Positions 17,254-25,119 of a stretch of 64,000 bases of DNA are shown here, piece by piece (the stretch's first letter is position 1; every line of letters begins with the position of its first letter). Location: the NCBI RefSeq assembly GCF_014650895.1, contig NZ_BMVV01000015.1:144495-208494 (forward strand), given 5' to 3'. The position numbers and the translations under genes are program-made. Origin of the DNA: Streptomyces omiyaensis. GTDB lineage: Bacteria > Actinomycetota > Actinomycetes > Streptomycetales > Streptomycetaceae. A model generated the notes under the pieces. It searched no databases, had not been told where the DNA came from, and saw nothing but the letters and a program-made list of their open reading frames with translations.

Positions 17254-18126
17254 ATGTCCAGCTTCGCCCTGCGCGCCCACACCGTCGCCGTCGACGGGCT
17301 CGACGTCTTCTACCGGGAGGCCGGCGACCCGGCGAACCCCACCCTCGTCCTGCTGCACGGCTTCCCGTCCAGCTCGCACATGTACCGCGGCCTCATCGCC
17401 GAGCTCGCCGACTCCTACCACCTCATCGCCCCCGACCACATCGGCTTCGGCGCCTCCGCCGCCCCGGCCGTCGAGGACTTCGCGTACGGCTTCGAGAGGC
17501 TCACCGAGATCACCCTGGGCCTCCTCGACCGGCTGGGCGTGGAGCGCTTCGCGCTCTACGTCCAGGACTACGGCGCCCCCATCGGCCTGCGGATCGCCTC
17601 CCGGAACCCCGACCGCGTCACCGCGATCGTCAGCCAGAGCGGCAACGCCTACCAGGAGGGCTTCACCCCCTTCTGGGACGTCCTCTTCGCCCACGCCCGG
17701 GACCGGGCGGCCCACGAGGCGGAGGTGCGGGAGCTGCTCACCGCCGAGGCCACCCGCTGGCAGTACACCCACGGCGTCCCCGCCGACCGGCTCGACCGGA
17801 TCGCCCCCGAGACCTGGACCCTGGACCAGGCCGGCCTCGACCGGCCCGGCAACCGGGAGATCCAGCTCCAGCTCTTCTGGGACTACCAGTTCAACCTCGA
17901 CGGCTACCCGGCCTTCCAGGAGTACTTCCGCACCCACCGGCCGCCGCTGCTCGCCGTCTGGGGGCGCAACGACGAGATCTTCGGCCCGGCCGGCGCCGAG
18001 GCCTTCGCCCGGGACCTGCCCGACGCGGAGATCCACCTGCTCGACGCCGGGCACTTCGCCCTGGAGACCCACGGCGAGGAGATCGCGGCCCTGGTCCGCG
18101 ACTTCCTCGGACGCCACGCGAAGTGA
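17254..18126 (+). CDS. Alpha/beta hydrolase, haloalkane-dehalogenase/epoxide-hydrolase-like
   Basis: This 290-residue alpha/beta hydrolase carries the oxyanion segment LLHGFPSSSHMYR. Its nucleophile elbow is VQDYGAPIG, where Asp rather than Ser is the expected nucleophile, as in haloalkane dehalogenases and epoxide hydrolases. The catalytic acid region is WGRNDEIFGPAG, and the catalytic His is in DAGHFALETH. ATG at 17254 follows GGGGAG. Control by the divergent TetR protein suggests induction by a small hydrophobic substrate, which is inference. Dehalogenase, epoxide hydrolase and esterase activities cannot be told apart from sequence alone. Confidence 0.87.
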   Translation: MSSFALRAHTVAVDGLDVFYREAGDPANPTLVLLHGFPSSSHMYRGLIAELADSYHLIAPDHIGFGASAAPAVEDFAYGFERLTEITLGLLDRLGVERFALYVQDYGAPIGLRIASRNPDRVTAIVSQSGNAYQEGFTPFWDVLFAHARDRAAHEAEVRELLTAEATRWQYTHGVPADRLDRIAPETWTLDQAGLDRPGNREIQLQLFWDYQFNLDGYPAFQEYFRTHRPPLLAVWGRNDEIFGPAGAEAFARDLPDAEIHLLDAGHFALETHGEEIAALVRDFLGRHAK

Positions 18127-18179
18127 CGGGCCGGACCGGGGTGGGGGACGGGGGTCTCCACCCCGGTAGGGTCGGGCGG

Positions 18180-18509
18180 GTGCTGGATACGAGTGAACTG
18201 ACCACCGCCGTGGAGCGCTTCGCGGACCGGCTCCGGGCGGCCCCGCAGAGCCGCCTCCAGCGCGGCGCGGCCGCCGAGGGCCTGGCCCTGGCCAGGGAGC
18301 TGGCGGTCCGCGCGCAGCGCGCCGAGGACCCGGACCGGGAGCCCCGGACCCTCCCCGACGCGGGCGTCTTCACCGTCGCCGACCAGCTCGCGGTGGCCGG
18401 CAACGACCTGGCCGAGATCCTGAGAACGGCCCCGGCCGACTCCCGGGAGCGGGAGCTGGACGAGGCCGTGAGGCTGGTGCGGGAGGCGCGGGACCGGTCG
18501 GGGCTGTAG
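18180..18509 (+). CDS. Small helical conserved-type protein, function unknown
   Basis: This 109-residue predicted soluble protein starts at GTG 18180, with GGTAGGG upstream. It is rich in Ala, Arg, Glu and Leu and appears almost entirely helical (TTAVERFADRLRAAPQSRLQ... LDEAVRLVREARDRSGL). It has no signal peptide, membrane segment or recognised motif. It follows the hydrolase by 53 bp and may be co-transcribed. Codon usage matches its neighbours, supporting a real gene. I do not recognise the family. Confidence 0.7.
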   Translation: MLDTSELTTAVERFADRLRAAPQSRLQRGAAAEGLALARELAVRAQRAEDPDREPRTLPDAGVFTVADQLAVAGNDLAEILRTAPADSRERELDEAVRLVREARDRSGL

Positions 18510-18542
18510 CCCGGGCGTCCGGCGCGGCGGGCGGCCGGGCGG

Positions 18543-19379
18543 TCAGAGGGACGCGATGACCCGGTCCGCGAGGATGTAGACGTTCTCCTCGTCGGTCTCG
18601 CCGTACGAGAAGGTGAGGGCGAAGGCTCCCGAGACGCCCGAGCCGCCGAGCAGCACCGGGGTGCGGCCGGCCCGGAGGGCCTCCGCCAGGCGCTCCGCGG
18701 TCTCGCGGTGCCCCGGGGTCATGCAGAGCGTGGTGCCGTCGGCGAAGACGTACACGTCGAGCGTGCCGAGCGGGCCCGGACGCACGTCGGTGAGGGCGGT
18801 GGCCGTGTCGGCCAGCTCCTCCAGGCGCGCCACCGTGCGCTCGTGGTCCGTCACGACCGGCGTCTGCACCGGCACGAAGTCCGGATGCGAGGGGTGCCGG
18901 CGGCGGGCCGCGGCCAGCTCCGGGGAGTCCTCCGGGTACTCCGGGAAGTCGTCCACCGGGTCCGCGAGGCCGTCGAGGGAGGCCGCCTCGGCCTCCATGG
19001 CCTCCAGCGCCATCGCCTCCAGGCCCACGAAGTCCGTCTGGCGCGGCACGAAGAGACCGCCGGTCTCCTCGCCGCCCAGGCCGCCGAGGAGGGCGGAGGG
19101 CGCGTCGGCCGCGTCCCGGGCCTCCTGCGCGGCCCAGAAGGCACGCGCCTCGGCGAGCTCGCGCTCGCGCTCCTCGGCCAGCGCCTCCGCCACCGCGGCC
19201 CGTATCTCGGCGGCGGGCGTGGCGCGGGCCGCGGGGACCGTCACGCCGTGGCCGGCGGCCAGCTCGGTGCGCAGGGCGGTGACCTCCTTGCGGAGACCCC
19301 GCACGTGGTGCAGGGCAGCGGCGCCCACGGCCGTGGCAGCGGCCGTGGTCAGCAGCAGGGCAAGAGACATGGCGCTCAC
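18543..19379 (-). CDS. Membrane-anchored protein of unknown function
   Basis: This 278-residue protein has one N-terminal membrane helix (LALLLTTAAATAVGAAALHHV) followed by a short coiled-coil stretch (VRGLRKEVTALRTELAAG). An acidic Ala/Glu-rich region follows. The C-terminal globular domain of ~100 residues includes GTLDVYVFADGTTLCMTPGHRETAERL and ends ILADRVIASL. GTG at 19379 has GGGAG seven bases upstream. ATG at 19370 is an alternative. No catalytic motif is evident. Confidence 0.8.
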   Translation of the reverse strand: MSAMSLALLLTTAAATAVGAAALHHVRGLRKEVTALRTELAAGHGVTVPAARATPAAEIRAAVAEALAEERERELAEARAFWAAQEARDAADAPSALLGGLGGEETGGLFVPRQTDFVGLEAMALEAMEAEAASLDGLADPVDDFPEYPEDSPELAAARRRHPSHPDFVPVQTPVVTDHERTVARLEELADTATALTDVRPGPLGTLDVYVFADGTTLCMTPGHRETAERLAEALRAGRTPVLLGGSGVSGAFALTFSYGETDEENVYILADRVIASL

Positions 19380-19854
19380 TGACGTACTCCCGGTTCGAGT
19401 CGATCCCCCGACTTCCTACATCAGCTTGTCGTGGGACGGGGCTCCCTGTCAGTGCATTACGTCACGAATTGGACAGGTATTTCGACCGGGCGTTTAGTCC
19501 TGGAACCGCTCTGACCTGGGAAAACGAACTCCCCCGGGATATAGGTCACATCCTGGGGGAGATTCGGTCACGGCTGGGACGCGGTGAGGTTGACGCGCTC
19601 GGCGAGTGGAGAGCGGACCCGTTCCCGTACGGGACGGGGCACCGCCCTCGTACCGGCCCGGCCGCTCGATTCCTTCGGCCGCCCCGGGCCCCGCCTCCGT
19701 TGCGGGCAGGTGCCGCCCTCGTTCCTCGGGCGACCCCTACCCTCCGCTGCGGCTCAGCTCAGCCGCTCGATTCCTTCGGCCGCGCCGGGCCCCGCCTCCG
19801 CTGCGGGCAGGTGCCGCCCTCGTTCCTCGGGCGACCCCTACCCTCCGCTGCGGC
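19380..19854. other. 475-bp intergenic region with hairpin and tandem repeats
   Basis: No gene is supported. It contains the promoter side of the minus-strand membrane-protein gene, a terminator-like hairpin (19529-19561), and two 101-bp tandem repeats that run up to the thiolase stop codon. A perfect palindrome TCCCGTACGGGA lies near 19623. Confidence 0.6.
19529..19561. terminator. Hairpin downstream of the thiolase gene
   Basis: CTCCCCCGGGAT (19529-19540) pairs with ATCCTGGGGGAG (19550-19561), with one G-U pair and a 9-nt loop. It probably terminates the minus-strand thiolase transcript after the repeats. Confidence 0.55.
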
Positions 19855-19862
19855 TCAGCTCA
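19661..19862. repeat. 101-bp tandem duplication at the thiolase 3' end
   Basis: Two head-to-tail copies, 19661-19761 and 19762-19862, differ at only two positions. The first 10 bases of a third copy (GCCGCTCGAT) are the last codons of thiolase itself. The duplicated unit therefore appears to have been copied from the gene's 3' end and downstream sequence. The units are GC-rich and can form secondary structure. Confidence 0.9.
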
Positions 19863-21075
19863 GCCGCTCGATGACCATCGCCATGCCCTGGCCGCCGCCC
19901 ACGCACATGGTCTCCAGGCCGAACTGCTTGTCGTGGAACTGGAGGCTGTTGATCAGGGTGCCGGTGATGCGGGCGCCGGTCATGCCGAAGGGGTGGCCGA
20001 CGGCGATGGCGCCGCCGTTGACGTTGACCTTGTCCAGGTCCAGGCCGAGGTCCTGGTAGGACGGGATGACCTGGGCGGCGAAGGCCTCGTTGATCTCGGC
20101 GAGGTCGATGTCGCCGATGGTCAGGCCGGCGCGCTTCAGGGCCTGCTTCGACGCCTCGACCGGGCCGAGGCCCATGATCTCGGGGGAGAGGCCGGAGACG
20201 CCGGTGGAGACGATCCGGGCCAGCGGGGTCAGGCCCAGCTCGCGCGCCTTGGTGTCGGACATGATGACGAGCGCGGCGGCGCCGTCGTTCAGCGGGCAGC
20301 AGTTGCCGGCGGTGACCAGGCCGTCGGGGCGGAAGACCGGCTTCAGGCCGGAGACGCCCTCCAGGGTGACGCCGGCGCGCGGGCCGTCGTCGGTGGAGAC
20401 GACCGTCCCGTCCGGGAGGGTCACCGGGGTGATCTCGCGCTCCCAGAAGCCGTTCTTGATGGCCTGCTCGGCGAGGTTCTGCGAGCGGACGCCGAACTCG
20501 TCCATCTCCTGGCGGCTGATGCCCTTCCAGCGGGCGAGGTTCTCCGCGGTCTGGCCCATGGCGATGTACGCGTCGGGGACGAGGCCGTCCTCGCGCGGGT
20601 CGTGCCAGGAGGAGCCCTCGGAGGCGGCGACCTCGGCGGTGCGGGCCTCGGCGTCGGCGAAGAACGGGTTGTGCGTGTCCGGCAGGGAGTCCGAGTTGCC
20701 CTTCACGAAGGAGGAGACCATCTCGACGCCGGCCGAGACGAAGACGTCGCCCTCGCCCGCCTTGATCGCGTGCAGCGCCATCCGCGAGGTCTGGAGCGAG
20801 GAGGAGCAGTAGCGGGTGACGGTGCAGCCCGGGAGGTGGTCCATGCCCATCTGCACCGCGACGATCCGGCCCAGGTTGTTGCCCTGCTCGCCGCCCGGGA
20901 GGCCGCAGCCCAGCATCAGGTCGTCGATGTCGCGCGGGTCCAGCTCGGGGACCTTGGCGAGCGCGGCCTGGATGATCGTGGCCGTGAGGTCGTCGGGGCG
21001 CAGGTCCTTCAGGGAGCCCTTGAAGGCCCGGCCGATGGGGGAACGGGCGGTCGAGACGATCACGGCTTCGGGCAT
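19855..21075 (-). CDS. Acetyl-CoA C-acetyltransferase (thiolase)
   Basis: This 406-residue thiolase either condenses two acetyl-CoA or cleaves 3-ketoacyl-CoA in fatty-acid breakdown. It opens EAVIVSTARSPIGRAFKGSL. The nucleophilic Cys90 is in CTVTRYCSSSLQT. It also has INEAFAAQ, the GGAIAVGHPFGMTGAR histidine motif and the C-terminal catalytic Cys in ETMCVGGGQGMAM, so the full catalytic set is present. ATG at 21075 is better spaced from GGAG than the overlapping GTG at 21078. The biosynthetic or degradative role is not decided by the sequence. A half-preserved TetR-type operator upstream suggests fatty-acid-type control. Confidence 0.93.
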   Translation of the reverse strand: MPEAVIVSTARSPIGRAFKGSLKDLRPDDLTATIIQAALAKVPELDPRDIDDLMLGCGLPGGEQGNNLGRIVAVQMGMDHLPGCTVTRYCSSSLQTSRMALHAIKAGEGDVFVSAGVEMVSSFVKGNSDSLPDTHNPFFADAEARTAEVAASEGSSWHDPREDGLVPDAYIAMGQTAENLARWKGISRQEMDEFGVRSQNLAEQAIKNGFWEREITPVTLPDGTVVSTDDGPRAGVTLEGVSGLKPVFRPDGLVTAGNCCPLNDGAAALVIMSDTKARELGLTPLARIVSTGVSGLSPEIMGLGPVEASKQALKRAGLTIGDIDLAEINEAFAAQVIPSYQDLGLDLDKVNVNGGAIAVGHPFGMTGARITGTLINSLQFHDKQFGLETMCVGGGQGMAMVIERLS

Positions 21076-21173
21076 CACGGCTCCAGGGGGCTGGTGGCGG
21101 TCGGACTCCTTGGGAAGTTACCCGCACGTACCGGGCGGGGTCACCGGGATCGGCGTGTGATGCGGACCTCTTT

Positions 21174-21190
21174 TCTAAGCGCTTGCTCAG
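21174..21190. promoter_or_regulatory. Imperfect TetR-type site upstream of thiolase
   Basis: CTAAGCGCTTGCTCAG contains the palindrome AAGCGCTT. One half matches the GAGCAAGCGCTTGCTC pattern found before actinobacterial fatty-acid-degradation genes, and the other half has diverged. It overlaps the last codons of the upstream esterase gene. Confidence 0.3.
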
Positions 21191-22251
21191 GTGCGCGGCG
21201 CATCCTGCGGCAGCGGCTCCCCACGGCCCCCGTGCGCCCCCTCCGCGGCCCCGGCGGGGCCCCGGGGCTCCGCCGCGTCCGCCTCCGCCGCCTCCGTCAG
21301 CCGCCGCCGGCGCCGGTGCTTCAGGAGCGCCCACGGGGCCCGGACCCCGGTCACCTCGGTGCCCGCCTGCTTCACCGCCTCGGCCGCGGCCTTCGCCACC
21401 GGCAGCACGTCCTCGCTGCGGCCCGGCTCCAGGCGGTCCGGTTCCGGCCACACGCCGAGCGAGGCGCACAGGGTCGGCAGCACCGCCATCGCCGCCGTCG
21501 CGTACCCCTCCGCCGACGGGTGGAAGAGGTCCACCCCGAACATCTCCCGCGGGTTCGCCGCGAACTCCGGGCCGAGCAGGTCGCCCAGCGACACCGTCCG
21601 CCCGCCCTGCTCCACCACCACGATCGTCTGCGCCGCCGCCAGCTGCCGCGAGGCCCGCCGGGCCAGCCAGCGCAGCGGCTGGTAGACCGGCTCGATGGTG
21701 CCCAGATCCGGGCAGGTGCCGACGACCACCTCCGCCCCGGCCGTGCGCAGCCGCCGCACCGCCGCCGCCAGGAGCCGCACCGACTCCGTCGCCGGCATCC
21801 GGTGCGTCACGTCGTTCGCCCCGATCATGATCACGCAGACGTCCGGCGGGCCCAGCGGCTGCGCGAGCAGCAGCGACACCTGACGCTCCAGGTCGTCCGA
21901 GCGGGCGCCCGACAGCGCCACGTTCCGCAGCGCCACCGGGCGCTCCGCGACCGCCGCCAGCCCCGAGGCGAGCAGCGCGCCCGGCGTCTGACCCGCCCGG
22001 CGCACACCCTGGCCGGCCGCCGTGGAATCACCCAGAAGGGCCAGCCGCAGGGGGTCCTCCGTGCCGAACGCCCTCCCGTACAGCCCGTCCGCGGCCGGCG
22101 GCAGCGGGGCCGTCCCCGTGCCCACCGTCCGCTTCGCGAGCTGCGCCTCCGCCAGCACGACCCCCACCGCGGCCACGCCGATCAGGCCGATGCTCCCGCC
22201 GCCGTACGCCGCTCCCGCCGCGATCCGGCGCGCCACCCTCGCCCTGGACAT
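21187..22251 (-). CDS. SGNH/GDSL-family esterase
   Basis: This 354-residue hydrolase has an N-terminal membrane anchor or signal (IGLIGVAAVGVVLAEAQLA) and the SGNH blocks in order. Block I is ALLGDSTAAGQG with the nucleophile Ser. Block II has the Gly in ALSGARSDDLE. Block III is IMIGANDVTHR. Block V is DLFHPSAEGY with the catalytic Asp/His. The tail is Arg/Ala-rich. ATG at 22251 has AGGAGG eight bases upstream. The substrate is unknown. Cell-envelope esters are likely given the membrane anchor. It reads towards thiolase on the same strand and may share its transcript. Confidence 0.88.
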   Translation of the reverse strand: MSRARVARRIAAGAAYGGGSIGLIGVAAVGVVLAEAQLAKRTVGTGTAPLPPAADGLYGRAFGTEDPLRLALLGDSTAAGQGVRRAGQTPGALLASGLAAVAERPVALRNVALSGARSDDLERQVSLLLAQPLGPPDVCVIMIGANDVTHRMPATESVRLLAAAVRRLRTAGAEVVVGTCPDLGTIEPVYQPLRWLARRASRQLAAAQTIVVVEQGGRTVSLGDLLGPEFAANPREMFGVDLFHPSAEGYATAAMAVLPTLCASLGVWPEPDRLEPGRSEDVLPVAKAAAEAVKQAGTEVTGVRAPWALLKHRRRRRLTEAAEADAAEPRGPAGAAEGAHGGRGEPLPQDAPRT

Positions 22252-22381
22252 CGGGGGCGTCACCTCCTTCGAGCCGTACAGGTCCTCACGTCCTTCAAGC
22301 CGTTCAGGGTCTAACTGCCCCGAAAGGCGTCCCGACTACGCATACGCTGGCCACACCATTACGGAGACCCCGGAGAACACG

Positions 22382-23770
22382 GTGCAATTCCACGACTCGA
22401 TGATCAGCCTCGTCGGCAACACCCCGCTGGTGAAGCTCAACAACGTGACGGCAGGCATTCAGGCCACCGTCCTCGCCAAGGTCGAGTACTTCAACCCCGG
22501 CGGGTCGGTCAAGGACCGCATCGCCCTGCGCATGATCGAGGCGGCCGAGCAGAGCGGCGAGCTGAAGCCCGGCGGCACCATCGTCGAGCCCACGTCCGGC
22601 AACACCGGCGTCGGCCTGGCGATCGTGGCCCAGCAGAAGGGCTACAAGTGCATCTTCGTCTGCCCGGACAAGGTGTCCCTCGACAAGATCAACGTGCTGC
22701 GGGCCTACGGTGCCGAGGTCGTCGTCTGCCCCACCGCCGTCGATCCGGAGCACCCGGACTCGTACTACAACGTCTCGGACCGGCTCGTCCGCGAGACCCC
22801 CGGCGCCTGGAAGCCCGACCAGTACTCCAACCCGAACAACCCCCGCTCGCACTACGAGACCACCGGTCCCGAGCTGTGGGAGCAGACCGAGGGGAAGATC
22901 ACCCACTTCGTGGCGGGCGTCGGCACCGGCGGCACCATCTCCGGCACCGGCAACTACCTCAAGGAGGCCAGCGGCGGGACCGTCAAGGTCATCGGCGCCG
23001 ACCCCGAGGGCTCCGTCTACTCCGGCGGCTCCGGCCGTCCGTACCTGGTCGAGGGCGTCGGCGAGGACTTCTGGCCCACCGCCTACGACCGGAACGTCAC
23101 CGACCGGATCGTCGCGGTGTCCGACAAGGACTCCTTCCAGATGACCCGGCGCCTCGCCAAGGAGGAGGGCCTGCTCGTCGGCGGCTCCTGCGGCATGGCC
23201 GTGGTCGCCGCCCTGGAGGTCGCCCGCGAGCTGGGCCCCGACGACGTCGTCGTCGTCCTGCTGCCGGACTCCGGCCGCGGCTACATGTCGAAGATCTTCA
23301 ACGACGAGTGGATGGCCGACTACGGCTTCCTGGAGTCCACCGCCACCGCCACCGTCGCCGACGTCCTGCGCCACAAGGACGAGGGCGGCCTGCCCTCCCT
23401 CGTCCACATGCACCCGGACGAGACCGTCGGCCAGGCCATCGAGGTGCTGCGCGAGTACGGCGTCTCCCAGATGCCGATCGTGAAGCCCGGCGCCGGCCAC
23501 CCCGACGTGATGGCCGCCGAGGTCATCGGCTCGGTCGTGGAGCGGGAGCTCCTGGACCACCTCTTCACCCAGAAGGCGCAGCTGGAGGACCCGCTGGAGG
23601 GCCACATGTCCGCGCCGCTGCCGCAGGTCGGCTCGGGCGAGCCGGTCGCCGACCTGATGTCGGTCCTCGGCGGCGCCGACGCCGCGATCGTCCTGGTCGA
23701 GGGCAAGCCCACCGGCGTCGTCAGCCGCCAGGACCTGCTCGCCTTCCTGGCCGGCGGCGGTTCGAAGTAG
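22382..23770 (+). CDS. Cystathionine beta-synthase
   Basis: This 462-residue PLP enzyme condenses serine and homocysteine to cystathionine, the first step of reverse transsulfuration to cysteine. The fold-II catalytic core has ISLVGNTPLVKLNN, the PLP lysine Lys44 in NPGGSVKDRIALRMIEAAE, the TSGNTGVGLA loop and the PLP-phosphate loop GVGTGGTISGTG. The C-terminal ~125 residues form a pair of CBS domains (DVLRHKDEGGLPSLVHMHPDE... GVVSRQDLLAFLAG), as in regulated cystathionine synthases. GTG at 22382 has GGAG upstream. A cysteine synthase is the nearest alternative, but the CBS pair favours this call. Confidence 0.93.
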   Translation: MQFHDSMISLVGNTPLVKLNNVTAGIQATVLAKVEYFNPGGSVKDRIALRMIEAAEQSGELKPGGTIVEPTSGNTGVGLAIVAQQKGYKCIFVCPDKVSLDKINVLRAYGAEVVVCPTAVDPEHPDSYYNVSDRLVRETPGAWKPDQYSNPNNPRSHYETTGPELWEQTEGKITHFVAGVGTGGTISGTGNYLKEASGGTVKVIGADPEGSVYSGGSGRPYLVEGVGEDFWPTAYDRNVTDRIVAVSDKDSFQMTRRLAKEEGLLVGGSCGMAVVAALEVARELGPDDVVVVLLPDSGRGYMSKIFNDEWMADYGFLESTATATVADVLRHKDEGGLPSLVHMHPDETVGQAIEVLREYGVSQMPIVKPGAGHPDVMAAEVIGSVVERELLDHLFTQKAQLEDPLEGHMSAPLPQVGSGEPVADLMSVLGGADAAIVLVEGKPTGVVSRQDLLAFLAGGGSK

Positions 23771-23794
23771 CACCCCGCCGGGGGCGGCGGGTGC
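23770..23794 (+). terminator. Short hairpin after cystathionine beta-synthase
   Basis: GCACCC-C-GCC pairs with GGC-GGGTGC around a small loop, with one bulged C, starting at the stop codon. Confidence 0.45.
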
Positions 23795-23966
23795 GCGCGG
23801 GGGCGTTCGCGCAAACGGTACGAGCGCGTCACGTCCACGCAGCACCCGCTTAACACGCCTCCGGCAGAGTGTTCCTCGTCGGCGTCACAGAACTTCCGGA
23901 GCGGCTCCCGGACCTCTGAAGACGCCGCGGACGCGGAGACCGGCCCTGACCCGGGCCCGTGTCCCC

Positions 23967-24021
23967 CGCGGGGACCGCCGTCGTCCCGCCCCCCAGCGAT
24001 GGGGGTGCGGCGGTCCCCGCG
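23967..24021. terminator. Large two-tier hairpin between convergent genes
   Basis: A 14-bp perfect stem (23967-23980 with 24008-24021) encloses a second C5/G5 stem. It sits between the convergent cystathionine beta-synthase and DUF4232 genes. Confidence 0.75.
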
Positions 24022-24037
24022 CCACCTTCCTCCCGGC

Positions 24038-24128
24038 CCGGAGCGCCCCTGTCCGGAGCGCCCACGGCCCGGAACCCTCCCGCCCGGAGCGACCCGGTCC
24101 GGAGCGCCCCGGTCCGGAGCGCGTCCGG
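24038..24128. repeat. Six ~15-bp imperfect tandem repeats
   Basis: CCGGAGCG-type units begin at 24038, 24053, 24069, 24084, 24099 and 24114. They end at the stop codon of the DUF4232 gene. Confidence 0.75.
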
Positions 24129-24129
24129 A

Positions 24130-24882
24130 TCAGAGCTGGGTGATCGGCCGCATCGCCAGGCCCTCGGTGCCGGCCCAGCCGTTCACCCGCGCCGCGTCGT
24201 CGACCGAGATCGTGCCGAGGCCGCCGGGCAGGTCGAAGACGAGCGTGCCGCGCAGCTCGGTGCCCTCGCCGGCGACCAGGGTCGCCGTGAAGCGGTCGGA
24301 CCGGTCGTACTCGGCCTCGCCGCCCTCGTCGTTCCCGAAGGCGTACAGGCCCGCGTAGGCCTTGCCGCCGCCCTCGACGACGACGGGCTCGGAGTCCGGC
24401 TCGCCGAGCGTCTCGACGATCGGGGCGTCGTCGCCCGCCTCGAGCCGCAGGATCGGCGCCTCGTTGAGGACGCACGGCGTCTTCGAGCCGTTGGTGACCG
24501 TCAGCAGGAAGTGGCGGGGGGTCTCCCCGGCCGGGTCCTGGAGCTCGACCGCGGTGGTGAGCCCGTCGGCCTCGCAGTCGGCGTACTCCGTGCCGTTGCC
24601 GCCGCCGGTCTCGCCGCTGTCCCCGGTCCCCGTGGCCGACGGGCTGCCGCCGCCGGTGCCGGAGTCGCCCGTGGGCGCGGTGGCCTCCGGCGTGCTCCCG
24701 CCGGCCGACGCGGAGCCCGAGGGGGCGGCCGCCGACGGGGCGGTCGCGCTCGGTCCGGCGGCGGCCGGCTCGTCGCCCTGGCAGGCGGTGGTCGTCAGCA
24801 GGGCCGCGACCGCCGCCGCGCCCAGGACGGCGCCGCGCACGCGCCGCCGCGGTGAACCGGCTCTCGTCGTCCTCGCGTTCAT
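24130..24882 (-). CDS. DUF4232 lipoprotein
   Basis: This 250-residue secreted lipoprotein has a basic N-terminus, a hydrophobic segment and the lipobox LLTTTACQ, with Cys35 as the likely lipid-modified residue. A Gly/Ser/Thr/Pro-rich linker spans ~36-105. The C-terminal DUF4232-type beta domain follows (YADCEADGLTTAVELQD... LTVTNGSKTPCVLNEAPILRL... ISVDDAARVNGWAG). Two cysteines in this domain could form a disulfide. The function of DUF4232 proteins is not established. The gene is divergent from the RpiR regulator. Confidence 0.88.
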   Translation of the reverse strand: MNARTTRAGSPRRRVRGAVLGAAAVAALLTTTACQGDEPAAAGPSATAPSAAAPSGSASAGGSTPEATAPTGDSGTGGGSPSATGTGDSGETGGGNGTEYADCEADGLTTAVELQDPAGETPRHFLLTVTNGSKTPCVLNEAPILRLEAGDDAPIVETLGEPDSEPVVVEGGGKAYAGLYAFGNDEGGEAEYDRSDRFTATLVAGEGTELRGTLVFDLPGGLGTISVDDAARVNGWAGTEGLAMRPITQL

Positions 24883-25065
24883 GTCGATCCCTCTTCCCCC
24901 GTGACCGGCCCGGAGCCGGTCGTCACGTCTGCGACACGGCTATTGTTGCCACGCGGGGGAGCCGGTTCACCGGCCTCCGCCGTTTGTTACAGCCCCCGCA
25001 CGATTCGGATGTCCGGGCGTGACCGCGCCCGCCCGTCCGCCGCTCCCTCCCCGCCCCGCACCCCC

Positions 25066-25085
25066 TCTGCATATCCTTATGCAGA
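25066..25085. promoter_or_regulatory. Inverted repeat TCTGCATA-N4-TATGCAGA upstream of the RpiR gene
   Basis: Perfect 8-bp arms lie around TCCT, 35 bp upstream of the RpiR start. The site is strikingly A/T-rich for this genome. It is probably an operator for RpiR itself or for another regulator of the divergent pair. Confidence 0.5.
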
Positions 25086-25119
25086 CAGGGTCAGGGATGA
25101 ATGGATGAAGGGGGACGGC

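Noticed and set aside
24038..24128. CRISPR array
   Set aside because: Units are ~15 bp, contiguous and imperfect, with no unique spacers and no cas genes nearby. It is a simple tandem repeat.
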